DNA from: Desulfovibrio sp. DV
GTDB lineage: Bacteria; Desulfobacterota; Desulfovibrionia; Desulfovibrionales; Desulfovibrionaceae
Direction of reading: 5' to 3'
NCBI RefSeq assembly: GCF_001936595.1
Contig: NZ_MLBG01000015.1
Location: 1-60,323, forward strand
DNA length: 60,323 nt
Every line of letters begins with the position of its first letter. The first letter of the stretch is position 1. Both the position numbers and the translations under genes were made by a program. Below the pieces are notes generated by a model. The model was not told the DNA's origin. It did not search any database and worked only from the letters and a program-made list of their open reading frames with translations. Shown one piece after another: positions 34,306 through 46,000 of this stretch.

Positions 34306-36957
34306 TCAGGAGAGGGAACACAGGTCCTCGGCCAGCCGGTGCATGAGGGCGGCCTTGATCTCATCGGCCTGTTCCGGGTCCTCGATGCGCCGCCCGTCCA
34401 GGCCGCGCACGTAAAATACGTCGCGCACCCGTCCGGCCGGGGTCATGACCTTGGCCAGATGCGTCTCCAGATGCAGTTCCGTAAGCGTCCGGGCGATGTC
34501 GTACAAAAGGCCCACCCGGTCGTCGCAGGATACGTCAATGACGGTAAACAGATCTGACGCCTTGTTGTCGAGCCTGACCGTGGGCGGCGATTTCGGCCCG
34601 GCCGGGGTCCTGGCCGCGGCAAAGGAGGAGCGTTTGCGGGCCAGCCGGTAGGCTAAAAAGAGCTTGCCCGACAGGGCGTAGCGCACGGCCCGGGCCACCC
34701 GGGCAAAGACCTCGTCGCTGTAGATGACGTCCGGGGGGTTGCCGGTGCGAAGCGACAGGATGGTCACGCCGTCTTCCCAGACAAAGACGTCGGCTTCGTG
34801 GATGGACAGGTCGTGCAGGGCCAACACGCCGGTGACGGTGGGGAAAAGCGCCCGCACCCGCCGGGCCGCAACGGTCACGGCAAAGCCGTCGCCGCCGGGC
34901 AGGGCCGTCTGGGTCAGGGCGGCCACGTCGCGGCCGCCCCGGTCGCCGGGTTTCATGCGCCGGTCCTCGGCCTCGGCAGCCTCCAGTTCGGCCAGAAGGT
35001 CCAGGTGCCCGAGGATCGACTCCACGGACTGGCTGACCAGATAGCGCGGCGGCATGGCCAGGAGCATTTCCTCCAGGGCCTCGGCCGTAAAACGGTCCCG
35101 GGCCACTTCGCGCAGCCGGTCGCGGGTGGCCAGCATGATCCGGGCATCGCCGGCGTCAAACAACCGCCCCTGTTCGATGGCGGCGCGCACCTTGGCGTAG
35201 AGGTCGTAGACCAGCGATTCCTTCCAGCCCGTCCAGGCTTGCGGACCGGTGGCCAGCCCGTCGCAGCGGGCAATGAGCACGAGCAGGTCGAGCATCTCGA
35301 CCGTGGCCACCCGGCCGGCCACCCGGGCCAGGATGTCGCGGTCGGCCAGATCCCGGCCGGTTGCGGTCTCGGGCAGGATGAGGTGTTCGCGCACCAGGGC
35401 GGCGATGACGTGGCGGGCCTCGGGCGGGGCCGAGAGCCGGGTCAGCATGTCCTCGGCCAATTGCGCCCCCTTCTCGGCATGGCCCCCGCCCAGGCCCTTG
35501 CCCACGTCGTGCAGAAGAAGCCCCCAGAAGGCCAGCTCCGGACGCGGCAACCCGGCCAGCATGTCCTTGGCCCGGGACGGGCCGCCGGCCCGGATCTCGG
35601 CCAAGAGGCGCACGGCCTCCAGGCTGTGCCGGCCGACCGGATGGACGTGGTAGACGTCGTAGGCCACGATGTCCGAAACCCGGGCAAATTCCGGCAGGAC
35701 CGCCGCCAACATGCCCGAGGCCAGCATGGCGTCCATGGCCACCCCGGCCACATCAACAGCCATGATCTCGCCCAGACGGTCGTAGATCATGCGCCCGGTG
35801 CGCGGCGACACCCCGGCCAGCCGGCCCAGTTCCGGGGCCATGGCCCGCAGGCGGCGAAGGGTGGCGTGGGAGGGGGCGCGATTTGTTTGGGCGCAGGCGG
35901 CAAAGAGGTCAAAGACCAGCTCCATGGCCGCCGTGTCCGTCACCTGCCGGGCAAAGCGCAGGCCTTCGGGCCCGTCCTCGATGCCGGCCGAGACGGTGGT
36001 GGCCGGGGCAGCCAGATCAACGGCCCCCACCCCACCGGCCAGAAGCGGCCACACCGACAGGCGAAGGGCCTTGATGTCGGCCATGCGGCGCAGCAGTCGG
36101 GACAGGAAGCGCTCCACGGCCTTGCGGTCGCCCCGGGGGCCAAAGCCCATGGCCTCGGCCACCCGTTCCTGAAATTCAAAATAGAGCTTGTCGTTTTTGC
36201 GGGCGCAAAACCGGTGCAGATGCATCCGGGCGGTCAGCACGAACCGGACGTCCTCTTCCAGGGCCGCCAGATCCTCGGCCACCAGCCGGGCATCGGCCTC
36301 GCTCCGGGGATCGAGCCGGGTGAGCCAGCGGACCTGATGCCAGTCGCGAAGCCCGCCCAGGCCGTTTTTGAGATTGGGTTCGAGCATCCCGCCGGCATCG
36401 CCGTAGCTGCGGCCGCGCTCCTCGTTGCCCCGGGCCAGCCAGTTGGCAAAGGCGGCGGCGTGGGCCGGGTAGACCTCGGCCTGAAGACGGGCTTCCAGAC
36501 GCGCGACCACGCCGGCCTCGCCGGCCAGAAAGCGCAGATCAATGAGCGAAGCCAGGACTTTGGGATCGCAGGCCGCCAGTTCGCAGCAAGCCTCGACGGT
36601 GCGCACGCCGTGGCCAAGCTCCACGCCGAGGTCCCAGAGCGGGAAAAAGAGAAATCGGGCCAACTCGGCCGCGCTTTCCGGGGTGTCGCCGTCAAAAAGG
36701 ACCAGGACGTCGATATCCGAGGCCGGACACAATTCCCGCCGGCCGTAGCCGCCGACAGCGGCCAGGGCAAAGGCGGCCGGCCCGTCCCGGCCGACCTGGT
36801 ATTCGGCCAGGCGTTCCCGGAAATAGCGGTCATAGACATCGGCCAGGGCGGCCACATAGGCCACATCCACCTGACCGGCGGCCAGGGCGTCGTCGCAAAG
36901 GCTTTTGCCCTCGACGAGCATGGCCGCACTGGGCGGCCTGTCGGCAGCAGACGGCAT
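34306..36957 (-). CDS. glnD: PII uridylyltransferase / uridylyl-removing enzyme
   Basis: An 883-residue bifunctional enzyme that uridylylates PII when glutamine is low and removes the group when it is high. The nucleotidyltransferase motif GGYGRRELCPASDID is at about 69-83. The HD hydrolase domain follows (VHPVGRHSLEAV with LLHDVGKGLGGGHAEKG), and two ACT domains close the protein (VTGVLALHDLSIHEADV; VIDVSCDDRVGLLYDIA). GGGAG precedes ATG. PII and amtB lie just upstream on the same strand, forming the complete ammonium-sensing module, though a terminator separates glnD from PII. Confidence 0.95.
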   Translation of the reverse strand: MPSAADRPPSAAMLVEGKSLCDDALAAGQVDVAYVAALADVYDRYFRERLAEYQVGRDGPAAFALAAVGGYGRRELCPASDIDVLVLFDGDTPESAAELARFLFFPLWDLGVELGHGVRTVEACCELAACDPKVLASLIDLRFLAGEAGVVARLEARLQAEVYPAHAAAFANWLARGNEERGRSYGDAGGMLEPNLKNGLGGLRDWHQVRWLTRLDPRSEADARLVAEDLAALEEDVRFVLTARMHLHRFCARKNDKLYFEFQERVAEAMGFGPRGDRKAVERFLSRLLRRMADIKALRLSVWPLLAGGVGAVDLAAPATTVSAGIEDGPEGLRFARQVTDTAAMELVFDLFAACAQTNRAPSHATLRRLRAMAPELGRLAGVSPRTGRMIYDRLGEIMAVDVAGVAMDAMLASGMLAAVLPEFARVSDIVAYDVYHVHPVGRHSLEAVRLLAEIRAGGPSRAKDMLAGLPRPELAFWGLLLHDVGKGLGGGHAEKGAQLAEDMLTRLSAPPEARHVIAALVREHLILPETATGRDLADRDILARVAGRVATVEMLDLLVLIARCDGLATGPQAWTGWKESLVYDLYAKVRAAIEQGRLFDAGDARIMLATRDRLREVARDRFTAEALEEMLLAMPPRYLVSQSVESILGHLDLLAELEAAEAEDRRMKPGDRGGRDVAALTQTALPGGDGFAVTVAARRVRALFPTVTGVLALHDLSIHEADVFVWEDGVTILSLRTGNPPDVIYSDEVFARVARAVRYALSGKLFLAYRLARKRSSFAAARTPAGPKSPPTVRLDNKASDLFTVIDVSCDDRVGLLYDIARTLTELHLETHLAKVMTPAGRVRDVFYVRGLDGRRIEDPEQADEIKAALMHRLAEDLCSLS

Positions 36958-36977
36958 GGGCTCTCCCGCGTAATGAA

Positions 36978-37012
36978 ACGACCGGGAAGGAGGTTTTCCC
37001 CTTCCCGGTCGT
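36978..37012 (-). terminator. terminator-like hairpin between PII and glnD
   Basis: A 13-bp perfect stem (36978-36990 with 37000-37012). Only TTT follows, so read-through into glnD is likely. Confidence 0.6.
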
Positions 37013-37052
37013 GGTTGGCTATGGGTCCGCGCGGGGGTACCGCGCCGGGCGC

Positions 37053-38628
<1,576 letters not shown>

Positions 38629-38893
38629 GGTTTCCCCCTCTGATGACGTTTTTGTCGAACTTGCCGCTGCCGTCGCCACATCCGTCCCATCCCGCCAAAA
38701 GCCTCCGCAGCCCTCTCCAAGGCCCGGCGACCGGGGTCGGTCGGTGTGACAGTTTCGTGATTAGCCCAAGGTTGACATTTTTGCAACACTAAAAAACCAC
38801 CCCGGCACCATTGGCCGCAAACCCCGCGCAGACTGGCGTATTCCCGGAAAACCGACTATCCTTGATACCGCAACCAACCCCGGGAGGCCTGCT

Positions 38894-40411
38894 GTGTCCG
38901 ACAAAATCGCCAAAATCCTGGTGGTCGAGGATGACGAAAACGTGCGCCACCCGGTGTGCACCTGGCTCGACCTCTCCGGGTATGCCGTGACCGAGGCGGT
39001 CGATGGTTTGCGCGCCCTGGCCGCCATCGCCGCCGAACGCCCCGACGCCGTGCTGCTCGATCTGCGCCTGCCCGGCCTTGACGGCTTTGGCGTCCTGGAA
39101 AGCCTGTCCCATATAAGCGATGCCCCGCCGGTCATCGTCATCTCCGGCCAGGACGGCATCGAAGGCGTCATCCGGGCCTTTCGCCTGGGCGCGGCCGACT
39201 ATCTGCAAAAACCCATCCTCAGTTTCGATCTGCTGGCCCACGCCCTGGGCGCAGTCCTGGAACGCCAGAAACTGTCACGGGCCGTGCGCCAGGCCGAAAA
39301 CCGCTATTTCAATCTGGTGCAGAACCTGCCGCTTCTGGTCTTTGTCCTTGACGGCCAACTGGAACTGGCCTTTGTCAACAAATTCTGCCGGCCGCTGCTC
39401 GGGTTCACCCGGGCCGAAGCCCTGGCCACCCCCGGCTTCTTCATCGGCCGCGTCCATCCCGAGGACCGCGACCGGGTGGAAGCCTGCCTGCGGCGCAGCC
39501 TCTCTCCCCAGGAACGCACCCGGACCGAGGAATGCCGCCTGCTGCACAAAAACGGCGCGACCATCCACATCCTGCTTCGGGCCATCCCCTCCTCCCGGGA
39601 CAGCACCCCGGAATCCGACCTCACCATCGAAGGCATCGTGGTTGACATCACCGACCGGGTGGAGCTGGAACGCTTCGTGGTCCAGGAAGAAAAGCTCAAG
39701 ACTCTCGGAGCCATATCAGCCGAAGTGGCCCACGAGATCCGAAATCCGCTCTTTTCCATCGCCGGGTTCGCCCACCGCCTGCAGGCCCGGATGCCGGACA
39801 ACCGCGAGGCCGGCATCATCCTGTCGGAAGCCCGGCGGCTGGAAGACATTCTCGACAAGATCAGCAATTATCTCCATCCGGTGGACCTGCGCCCCAGACT
39901 GTGCTCCCTGGGGGCCATCGTGACCGCGGCCCTGGATTTCCTGGCCCCGGAATTTTCCGCCCGGGGCCTTGCCGCCAACACCGAGCTGTCCCCGGGCCTG
40001 CCGGACCTGCGCCTGGACCCCGATCTGCTCACCCAGGTGATGACCAGCCTCGTGCGCTTTGCCGCCAGCCGGATGACCCTTGGCGGCACGATCCGGCTGG
40101 CCACCTCGCGCCATTCCCGCTACGCCCACTGCGATGTGGCCTTTCACCCAAGCCGCAACATCATCGACCCGGAGGTGCTGTTTTTGCCCTTCGAGGAAGG
40201 CGACGAACGCATGGGGCTGCCGCTGGCCTACCGCATCGTCAAGAACATGGGCGGCTCCCTGACCTTTTCCCAGCCCGGCAACGAGGCCGCCTTCACCCTG
40301 CAACTGCCCATCGACCCCCTGGCCGACACCCCGGACGACAACGACAGAAGCGACGACGAACTCGAGGACACGGCCGAGTCTGTCTGGCGTCCCGGGAACG
40401 GCCGGACATGA
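38894..40411 (+). CDS. REC-PAS-HisKA sensor protein with decayed ATPase domain
   Basis: A 505-residue soluble protein. The receiver domain (1-125) has D56 in LLDLRLPG. A PAS domain (about 130-260) ends in IVVDITDRVELE. The H box is normal (H280 in EVAHEIRNPL). The ATPase part is clearly degenerate: the N box reads QVMTSLVRFAAS (381-392) without its asparagine and the DxGxG box is missing (DVAFHPSRNII at 414-424), although ERMGLPLAYRIVKNMGG is still recognisable. It therefore probably cannot bind ATP itself and may serve as a phosphate relay or scaffold. GTG start with GGGAGG. Its stop overlaps the FkbM gene (ATGA). Confidence 0.85.
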   Translation: MSDKIAKILVVEDDENVRHPVCTWLDLSGYAVTEAVDGLRALAAIAAERPDAVLLDLRLPGLDGFGVLESLSHISDAPPVIVISGQDGIEGVIRAFRLGAADYLQKPILSFDLLAHALGAVLERQKLSRAVRQAENRYFNLVQNLPLLVFVLDGQLELAFVNKFCRPLLGFTRAEALATPGFFIGRVHPEDRDRVEACLRRSLSPQERTRTEECRLLHKNGATIHILLRAIPSSRDSTPESDLTIEGIVVDITDRVELERFVVQEEKLKTLGAISAEVAHEIRNPLFSIAGFAHRLQARMPDNREAGIILSEARRLEDILDKISNYLHPVDLRPRLCSLGAIVTAALDFLAPEFSARGLAANTELSPGLPDLRLDPDLLTQVMTSLVRFAASRMTLGGTIRLATSRHSRYAHCDVAFHPSRNIIDPEVLFLPFEEGDERMGLPLAYRIVKNMGGSLTFSQPGNEAAFTLQLPIDPLADTPDDNDRSDDELEDTAESVWRPGNGRT

Positions 40412-41052
40412 GCGGTGAATCCTGGCTTCCCCGGCTGCTCGGCTGCCGCCTGCCGCCGGATCCCGTCATCGTCGACGGCGGGGCCAACAAGGGCCATGTG
40501 GCCGCCCGGCTGTTGGCCGCCCTGCCCCGCGCCCGGCTCCACGCCTTTGAACCCCAGCCGCGCCTGGCCCGAAAACTCGCCAAGCGCTTTGCCGGCGATC
40601 CCAGGGTGGCCGTCCACCCCGTGGCCCTGGGCGCATCCCCGGCCACCCTGCCGCTCACCGTCCTGTCCCGGCCCACCCTGTCCTCACTGTTTGCACCAAC
40701 CGGCATCCAGGACAAGTACGCCGGCCAGGATCTGAGCGTCACCGCAATCGTGGACGTGCCGGTCGTGCGCCTGGACGCGGTCCTTGGCCGGGCCGACGTC
40801 ATCAAACTGGATTTGCAGGGCTACGAGCTGCCGGCCCTTTCCGGAGCCACGGCGCTTTTGCCCGAGGTATCGGTGGTGGTGGCCGAGACGGCGCTCTATC
40901 CGCTCTACCAGGGGCAGGCGCTTTTGCCGGAGCTGGCGGCCTATCTGGAAGGATTCGGGCTGGCGCTTGACGGGTTGTACGATTTCTACCGCGACGCCTC
41001 CGGCCGCATCGCCTCAGGTGACGCCGTTTTCGTGCGGCATACGCCGCAGTGA
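40408..41052 (+). CDS. FkbM-family methyltransferase
   Basis: A 214-residue SAM-dependent O-methyltransferase of the FkbM type. The SAM-binding glycine motif is VIVDGGANKGHVA, and DVIKLDLQGYELPALSGA is the family's late signature. Such enzymes often methylate sugars of surface polysaccharides. The four-base overlap with the preceding sensor gene implies they are made together. Across the convergent junction are glycosyltransferase genes, which fits a surface-glycan role, but the acceptor is unknown. Confidence 0.9.
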   Translation: MSGESWLPRLLGCRLPPDPVIVDGGANKGHVAARLLAALPRARLHAFEPQPRLARKLAKRFAGDPRVAVHPVALGASPATLPLTVLSRPTLSSLFAPTGIQDKYAGQDLSVTAIVDVPVVRLDAVLGRADVIKLDLQGYELPALSGATALLPEVSVVVAETALYPLYQGQALLPELAAYLEGFGLALDGLYDFYRDASGRIASGDAVFVRHTPQ

Positions 41053-41060
41053 TGAGGGGG

Positions 41061-41160
41061 GAGAGGGAAAGAAGAAGGGGGAATGCCTCCGGCGGCCGGG
41101 GGATGATCCCCCCGGACCCCTGCAAAGGGAAAAATTTTCAAGGGTCTTGGCGCTGGCTGC
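41061..41160 (+). repeat. palindromic element copy 12
   Basis: Follows the methyltransferase: polypurine tract, GCCTCCGGCGGCC, GGGGGATGATCCCCCC palindrome, CCCCTGCAAAGGG hairpin and a tail shared with copies 9 and 17. It faces copy 13. Confidence 0.9.
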
Positions 41161-41218
41161 CCAAACGGCCCCTACTCGTCTTGCCTTCCCCAACTTCCGC
41201 CCGTCGTCGTGGCAGTGT

Positions 41219-41314
41219 ATCCGGTCAAATCAGACTGACCCCAGGCGGGTTTCCAAAGGGCACTGCCCTTTGGCCGCCGGAGGCTCTCTTCCCTCTTCTC
41301 TCACTCCCTCGGCC
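41219..41314 (-). repeat. palindromic element copy 13 (class II), read into the glycosyltransferase
   Basis: Minus strand: GAGAGAAGAGGGAAGAGA tract, GCCTCCGGCGGCC, AAAGGGCAGTGCCCTTT hairpin, CCCGCCTGGGG hairpin and GTCTGATTTGACCGG. The glycosyltransferase frame stays open through it and stops on the TGA at 41230-41232. Confidence 0.9.
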
Positions 41315-42465
41315 GCAAGGCTCTCCAGAAACCGCGCCGTGGCCGGCGCGCCGTCCAGGTCGATGGCCCCTGGCGGCGGGGGCGGCCCGGCCAGGGCGGC
41401 GACCATACGCCCGGCCAGGACCGGCGGGGCCAGATCGGCCGGATCGAGCACGCCCAAAAGCCCCAGGCCGGCCAGGCGCTCGGCCCGAAGGCGCTGTTCC
41501 CGGTTCTGGTCAAACGGGGCCACCAGCCCCCGGCAGCCGGCGGCAAGCAGCCCCATCACCGTGTTGTAGCCGGCCAGACTGACCGACAGGTCGGCCGCCC
41601 GCAGCACATCGGCAAACCCGTCCGTGAACCGGGCCACCCGGGCGTCGGGGAGTTGCCCGGCCGCAGCAACCAGGGCCGCATAGGCTGCTTCGTCGCAAAA
41701 GGGGCCGGAATATACGCGAAGCGCCGCCCGGGAAAGTCGGGCATCCTCCCGGCAGCCGGCCAGGACCGCAGCCAACACCTGGCTCCCCACCTTGCCGCCG
41801 CCGGCCGAAGCAACAATCAGGGTCTTTCCATCAGCCACGCCAAGCTCCCGTCGCACCGCCGGCCGCGGCCGGACAACGGCCGGGGCCGGCGCGACGTAGC
41901 CGGTGTGGACCACGGGCACCGGGATTTCGGCGGCCCGGGCAAAGGTGGCGGACAGCGGGAAGAGTGTGGGATCGGCATGGACGCACACGGCATCGAAAAA
42001 CCGGCCCAGCCGGTCGAGCACCCGGGCCTCGTAGGCCGGCTGGTCCTTTTTTTCGACCAGAATATCGCGCACGCCGCAGACACAGCGGCAGCGCCCGAAC
42101 CGGCCCTCCCGGACGGCGGCCAGGGCGGGCAACAGCTCGAATTCGAAGGCCTTGCGGCCGAAGGGATAGAGTTCGACGAAAAAAACGTCCGGGGCAAAAG
42201 CGGCCAGGGCGGCCAAAAGCCGGGTGCAGCGGTCGGCCTTGGCCGCCTCAAGGGCCGGCCCGGCCAGGGTCAGGGCCTGAAAATCGGCGTCCATGGCCAG
42301 GGGGGGCAGGCGCACGAGCCTGACGCCGTCCGGCAGGGCGGCCGGGGTGTCCGGACCGCCAAGGATGAGCAGACATTCGTGGCCGGCCAGGGCAGCCACG
42401 ATTTCCAGGGTGCGAAACAGGTGGCCCATGCCCAGCACATGCTGGCAGTAGACGGCGACCTTCAC
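41230..42465 (-). CDS. MurG-like glycosyltransferase with a repeat-encoded tail
   Basis: A 411-residue GT-B glycosyltransferase. The start MKVAVYCQHVLGMGHLFRTLEIV and the C-terminal SLAGYNTVMGLLAAGCRGLVAPF with FDQNREQRLRAE resemble the GT28/MurG donor site. The start is GTG 42465 in GTGA, overlapping the histidine-phosphatase stop. The C-terminal 25 or so residues, beginning near AEGVREEGREPPAAKGQ, are read from repeat copy 13, so the normal end must be near AEG. The sugar and acceptor are unknown. With the phosphatase upstream and methyltransferase convergent, a cell-surface sugar is likely. Confidence 0.83.
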   Translation of the reverse strand: MKVAVYCQHVLGMGHLFRTLEIVAALAGHECLLILGGPDTPAALPDGVRLVRLPPLAMDADFQALTLAGPALEAAKADRCTRLLAALAAFAPDVFFVELYPFGRKAFEFELLPALAAVREGRFGRCRCVCGVRDILVEKKDQPAYEARVLDRLGRFFDAVCVHADPTLFPLSATFARAAEIPVPVVHTGYVAPAPAVVRPRPAVRRELGVADGKTLIVASAGGGKVGSQVLAAVLAGCREDARLSRAALRVYSGPFCDEAAYAALVAAAGQLPDARVARFTDGFADVLRAADLSVSLAGYNTVMGLLAAGCRGLVAPFDQNREQRLRAERLAGLGLLGVLDPADLAPPVLAGRMVAALAGPPPPPGAIDLDGAPATARFLESLAAEGVREEGREPPAAKGQCPLETRLGSV

Positions 42466-43064
42466 GACGCGGGCAGTTCCAGGTCGAGCAGGCCCAGGGA
42501 CAACACGCCGCCTTGGCAGACCACCTGCTGGATGCACCCGAGGTCAAAGGCCGGCGGTTCGTCCGGCATATAGGCCCGGCCAAGGAGATGGTAGAGCACG
42601 GCCTTGATGACGCCCTGGTGGGTGACGACCAGCACGTTTTTGCCGCCATTGGCCCGGGCGGCGTCAAGGAGCGCATGTTCGGCCCGGGACCGCACATCGG
42701 CCCGGGATTCGCCGCCCGGAGGCTGGAAATGCCAGCCGGCGGCCTCGGCCTCGGCGATGTCGGCCGGCGGGATGTCGCGCCAGTATTTGCCGGTCCACTC
42801 GCCGTAGTGTTGTTCGCGAAGCCGGCGATCAAGCGTCACGGGCAGACGCAGGACGCGGTTTAGGATACCGGCCGTGGACTTGGCCCGGCCCAGATCGCTG
42901 GCCAGGATGCGGGCCAGGGACAGCCCAACGAGCCGGGAAGCCAGGGCTTCGCACGCTGCGATCCCGGCCGGGGCCAGTTCGCTGTCCCATTGCCCCTGGA
43001 TGCGCTTTTCGAGGTTCCACAACGTCGGGGCGTGGCGCATAAGATGAAAAACACAGCGCGACAT
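42462..43064 (-). CDS. histidine phosphatase family protein
   Basis: A 200-residue member of the phosphoglycerate-mutase-like superfamily. The catalytic RHG-type motif is LMRHAPTLWN at about 8-17, a second arginine follows in SDLGRAKSTA, the acid in REQHYGEW, and the late histidine in VVTHQGVIKAVL. Relatives include alpha-ribazole and sugar-phosphate phosphatases (CobC, GpmB); the substrate is not predictable. It overlaps the MurG-like gene by four bases, and 23 bases separate it from the large hybrid kinase upstream, so a three-gene unit is probable. Confidence 0.9.
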   Translation of the reverse strand: MSRCVFHLMRHAPTLWNLEKRIQGQWDSELAPAGIAACEALASRLVGLSLARILASDLGRAKSTAGILNRVLRLPVTLDRRLREQHYGEWTGKYWRDIPPADIAEAEAAGWHFQPPGGESRADVRSRAEHALLDAARANGGKNVLVVTHQGVIKAVLYHLLGRAYMPDEPPAFDLGCIQQVVCQGGVLSLGLLDLELPAS

Positions 43065-43087
43065 GGCCTGTCATCCTTGTAGCAGGG

Positions 43088-46000
43088 TCACTTGTCCGGT
43101 CGGACGCCCCGGTTTTCCGGGTCCAGCCGGCAGAGAAATTCGTCCATACCCGTGGCCACGGCCTGGCAGGCGTCGGTCAGGGCCGGGGCCAGGGCCGTGA
43201 CCCGGGCCACATCGCCCGAGGCTGCGGCCTGTTCGGCCTCGGCCGCCAGATCCCGCATGGTTCCGGCCCCGAACATGGCCGCATTGCCCTTGAGCGTATG
43301 GGCCACGCGCTCGCAGGCCACCAGATCGCCCGCCTGCATGGCCCTGCCCAGGGCAGAGAGTTGCTCCGGCACCGAGGCAACGAACTCCCGGCCAACCCGT
43401 GACAGGAGTCCGGCCTTGCCCCGGTACTGGGCAGCCAGGGCATCGGTGTCGATGATCCCGCCCAGACGGGCCAGATCGCAGGGATTGCCCCCGACCGGGG
43501 CCCGGCCGCGCCGGGCCAGGACCTTGGCCACGACCGCAAAAAAGATCTCCACGTCGATGGGCTTTATGATGTAGTCGTCAAAACCCGCTGCCAGGAACCG
43601 CTCCCGCTCCTGATCCATGGCATAGGCCGAAAGTCCCACGACCGGCAGGCCCGGGTCAATGTCCATGTGGCCGGCCCGGATGGCCCGGGTGGCGGCCAGC
43701 CCGTCCATGACCGGCATCTGGATGTCCATGAGCACCACATCCACGGCGTGGGCGGCCAGATAATCCAGGGCCACCCGGCCGTTTTCCGCCAAGACCACTT
43801 CATGGCCCCGGCTTTCCAGCAGATCCGAGGCGAAAATGCGGTTGACCCGGTTGTCCTCGACCAGAAGGATGCGCAGGCTCGGCGGCATCTCGCGCCGGAT
43901 GGCGGCAAACGGATCATAGCCAACCCGGCCGCCCGCCGCCGGCAACACCTCAAAGGGACATTCCAGCCAAAAAACACTGCCCTTGCCCAGGGCGCTGTCC
44001 ACGAACACGCCGCCGCCGAGAAGCCCGGCCAACCGGCGGCAGATGGCCAGCCCCAGGCCCGTGCCGGCCTGGCGCTTGGTCAGGCCGCCGTCGACCTGGG
44101 TGAAGCTGTCGAAAATACTGGCCAGCTGGTCGCCCGGGATGCCAACACCGGTGTCCACCACGGCAAAGCGCAGGCCCACCCGCTGCTCGAACCCGCCCGG
44201 CGCCGGACTGCGCTCCAGGACGCTGGCCCGAAGGACCACGCTGCCCTGCTCGGTGTATTTGACGGCATTGTTGACCAGATTGCGCAGGATCTGGCGCAGG
44301 CGCAGCCCGTCGCCGCGCACGGTGGCGGGCAAATCCGGGCCGAGCTCCAGGCCAAGGGTCAGGCCCTTGTCCCGGGCCAGCACTTCCTGCTCCTTTATCA
44401 CCGCATCCAGGCAGCGCGGCAGATCAAAGGATTCGGCCTTGATCTCCAGGCGTCCGGCCTCGATTTTCGAGTAGTCGAGGATGTCGTTTATAATCGAGAG
44501 CAGCGTGGACGCGGATTCCTCGACCACGGCCAGACGCTGGCGCTGGCTGGGTTCGAGGCGGTCGCGCAGCATGAGCTGGACATAGCCGAGCACGGCATTG
44601 AGCGGCGTTCTGATCTCGTGGCTCATGTTGGCCAAAAATGCGCCCTTGGCCTGGCTGGCTGCCTCGGCCCGCTCCAGGGCGGCGGCCAGTTCGGCTTCGA
44701 GTTTTTTTCCGGCCGTGACGTCGCGCACGATCTCGACCACGGCGGTCACGGCCCCGGAGGCGTCGAGCAACGGATAGCAGAACAGTTCCACCCAGCCGGC
44801 GGAATCCGTGGGATCTTCCTTGGGCACCACGTTGATGGCCAGCTTGCGGGTGGCCATGGCCCGCAGCGACGGACAATCCGGGCACGGAGCGGAAAGGCCG
44901 TGGTAGACCTCATGGCAGCGTTGCCCCACCAGCTCGCCCCGGCCCGGATACATGCCGCGAAGAGCCCGGTTGGCCGAAAGCACCACCATGTCCGGGGACA
45001 GCACGCACACCCCGTCCTGAATGCCGGCCAGCACGGCGTTTAGAAAGTTGTCCCGATCCCGCAGGGCGGCGGCCAGCTGCCCGGACTCGGTGGCCTGGGC
45101 AGCCAACCGGCGGCCGAGGACCTCGATTTCCGCAGTCCGAGCGGCAATGAGGGCCTCCAGTTCCCCGACGATCTTCCTGGCGGCCGTTTCGGTGCGCCGC
45201 TTTTTCGTGACGTCCACAACCACGCCCACAATGCCCCGGACAACCGATTCGCCGCCATCGTGTTCGCGGATGAGGGCCTTGTGGATATCGAATTCCCGCC
45301 GGCCGGCCGATCCCGGCAGGGCGGTTTCGATAACCTGGGGGGTCCCCATGGCCAGCAGGGCCGCATCACTTTGCCCGCACTCGGCGGCAAAGGCATACTG
45401 CTGCACCAGCCCGTCAAGCGAACCGCCGAGGAGCTGGCCGCGCGGAATGCCGAGAAGCTGCTCGAAGGCCCGGTTGCAGCCGGTATAGCGCCCGGAGGTG
45501 TCCTTGCAATAGACCGGCAGCGGCAGGGCTTCGAGCATGGCCCGGGAAATCGTGTGCTGCTGGCGCAGACGGGCCTGGGCCAGCTTGCGCGAGGTGATGT
45601 CCCGGCCGACAGCCTGATACTCGACCAACTCCCCCTCGGCGTCAAAGATGGCCCGATGGGTCCAGCGTTGCCAGCGCACCCGGCCGTCGGGGCGCAGCAC
45701 CCGGTATTCGAAACCGGTGGTGGGACGATGGGGGCAAAGGGAAGCAATGCGCCGGGTCACGATGGCCGCCTCGTCGTCATGGATGTCCGGCTGGAAATTT
45801 TCCTCGACGCAGGCCTCGGGCGTCTTGCCCCAATAGCGGGCAAAGGCGGCATTGACAAAGGTCAGCCGGCAGGCCGGGTCAAAACGGCAGATCAGCTCGG
45901 TCTGGTGTTCGACGATGGAGCGGTAGCCGGACTCGGCGGCCAGCACGGACTGGGGGGGCACGCCCACGGGAAAATCGGCACAGGCCCCTTCCAGCAATCG

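Noticed and set aside
38629-38893. Sigma54 promoter for amtB
   Set aside because: A GG-N-GC pattern exists on the minus strand near 38780-38800 but its spacing is 12, not 10, and it was not accepted.
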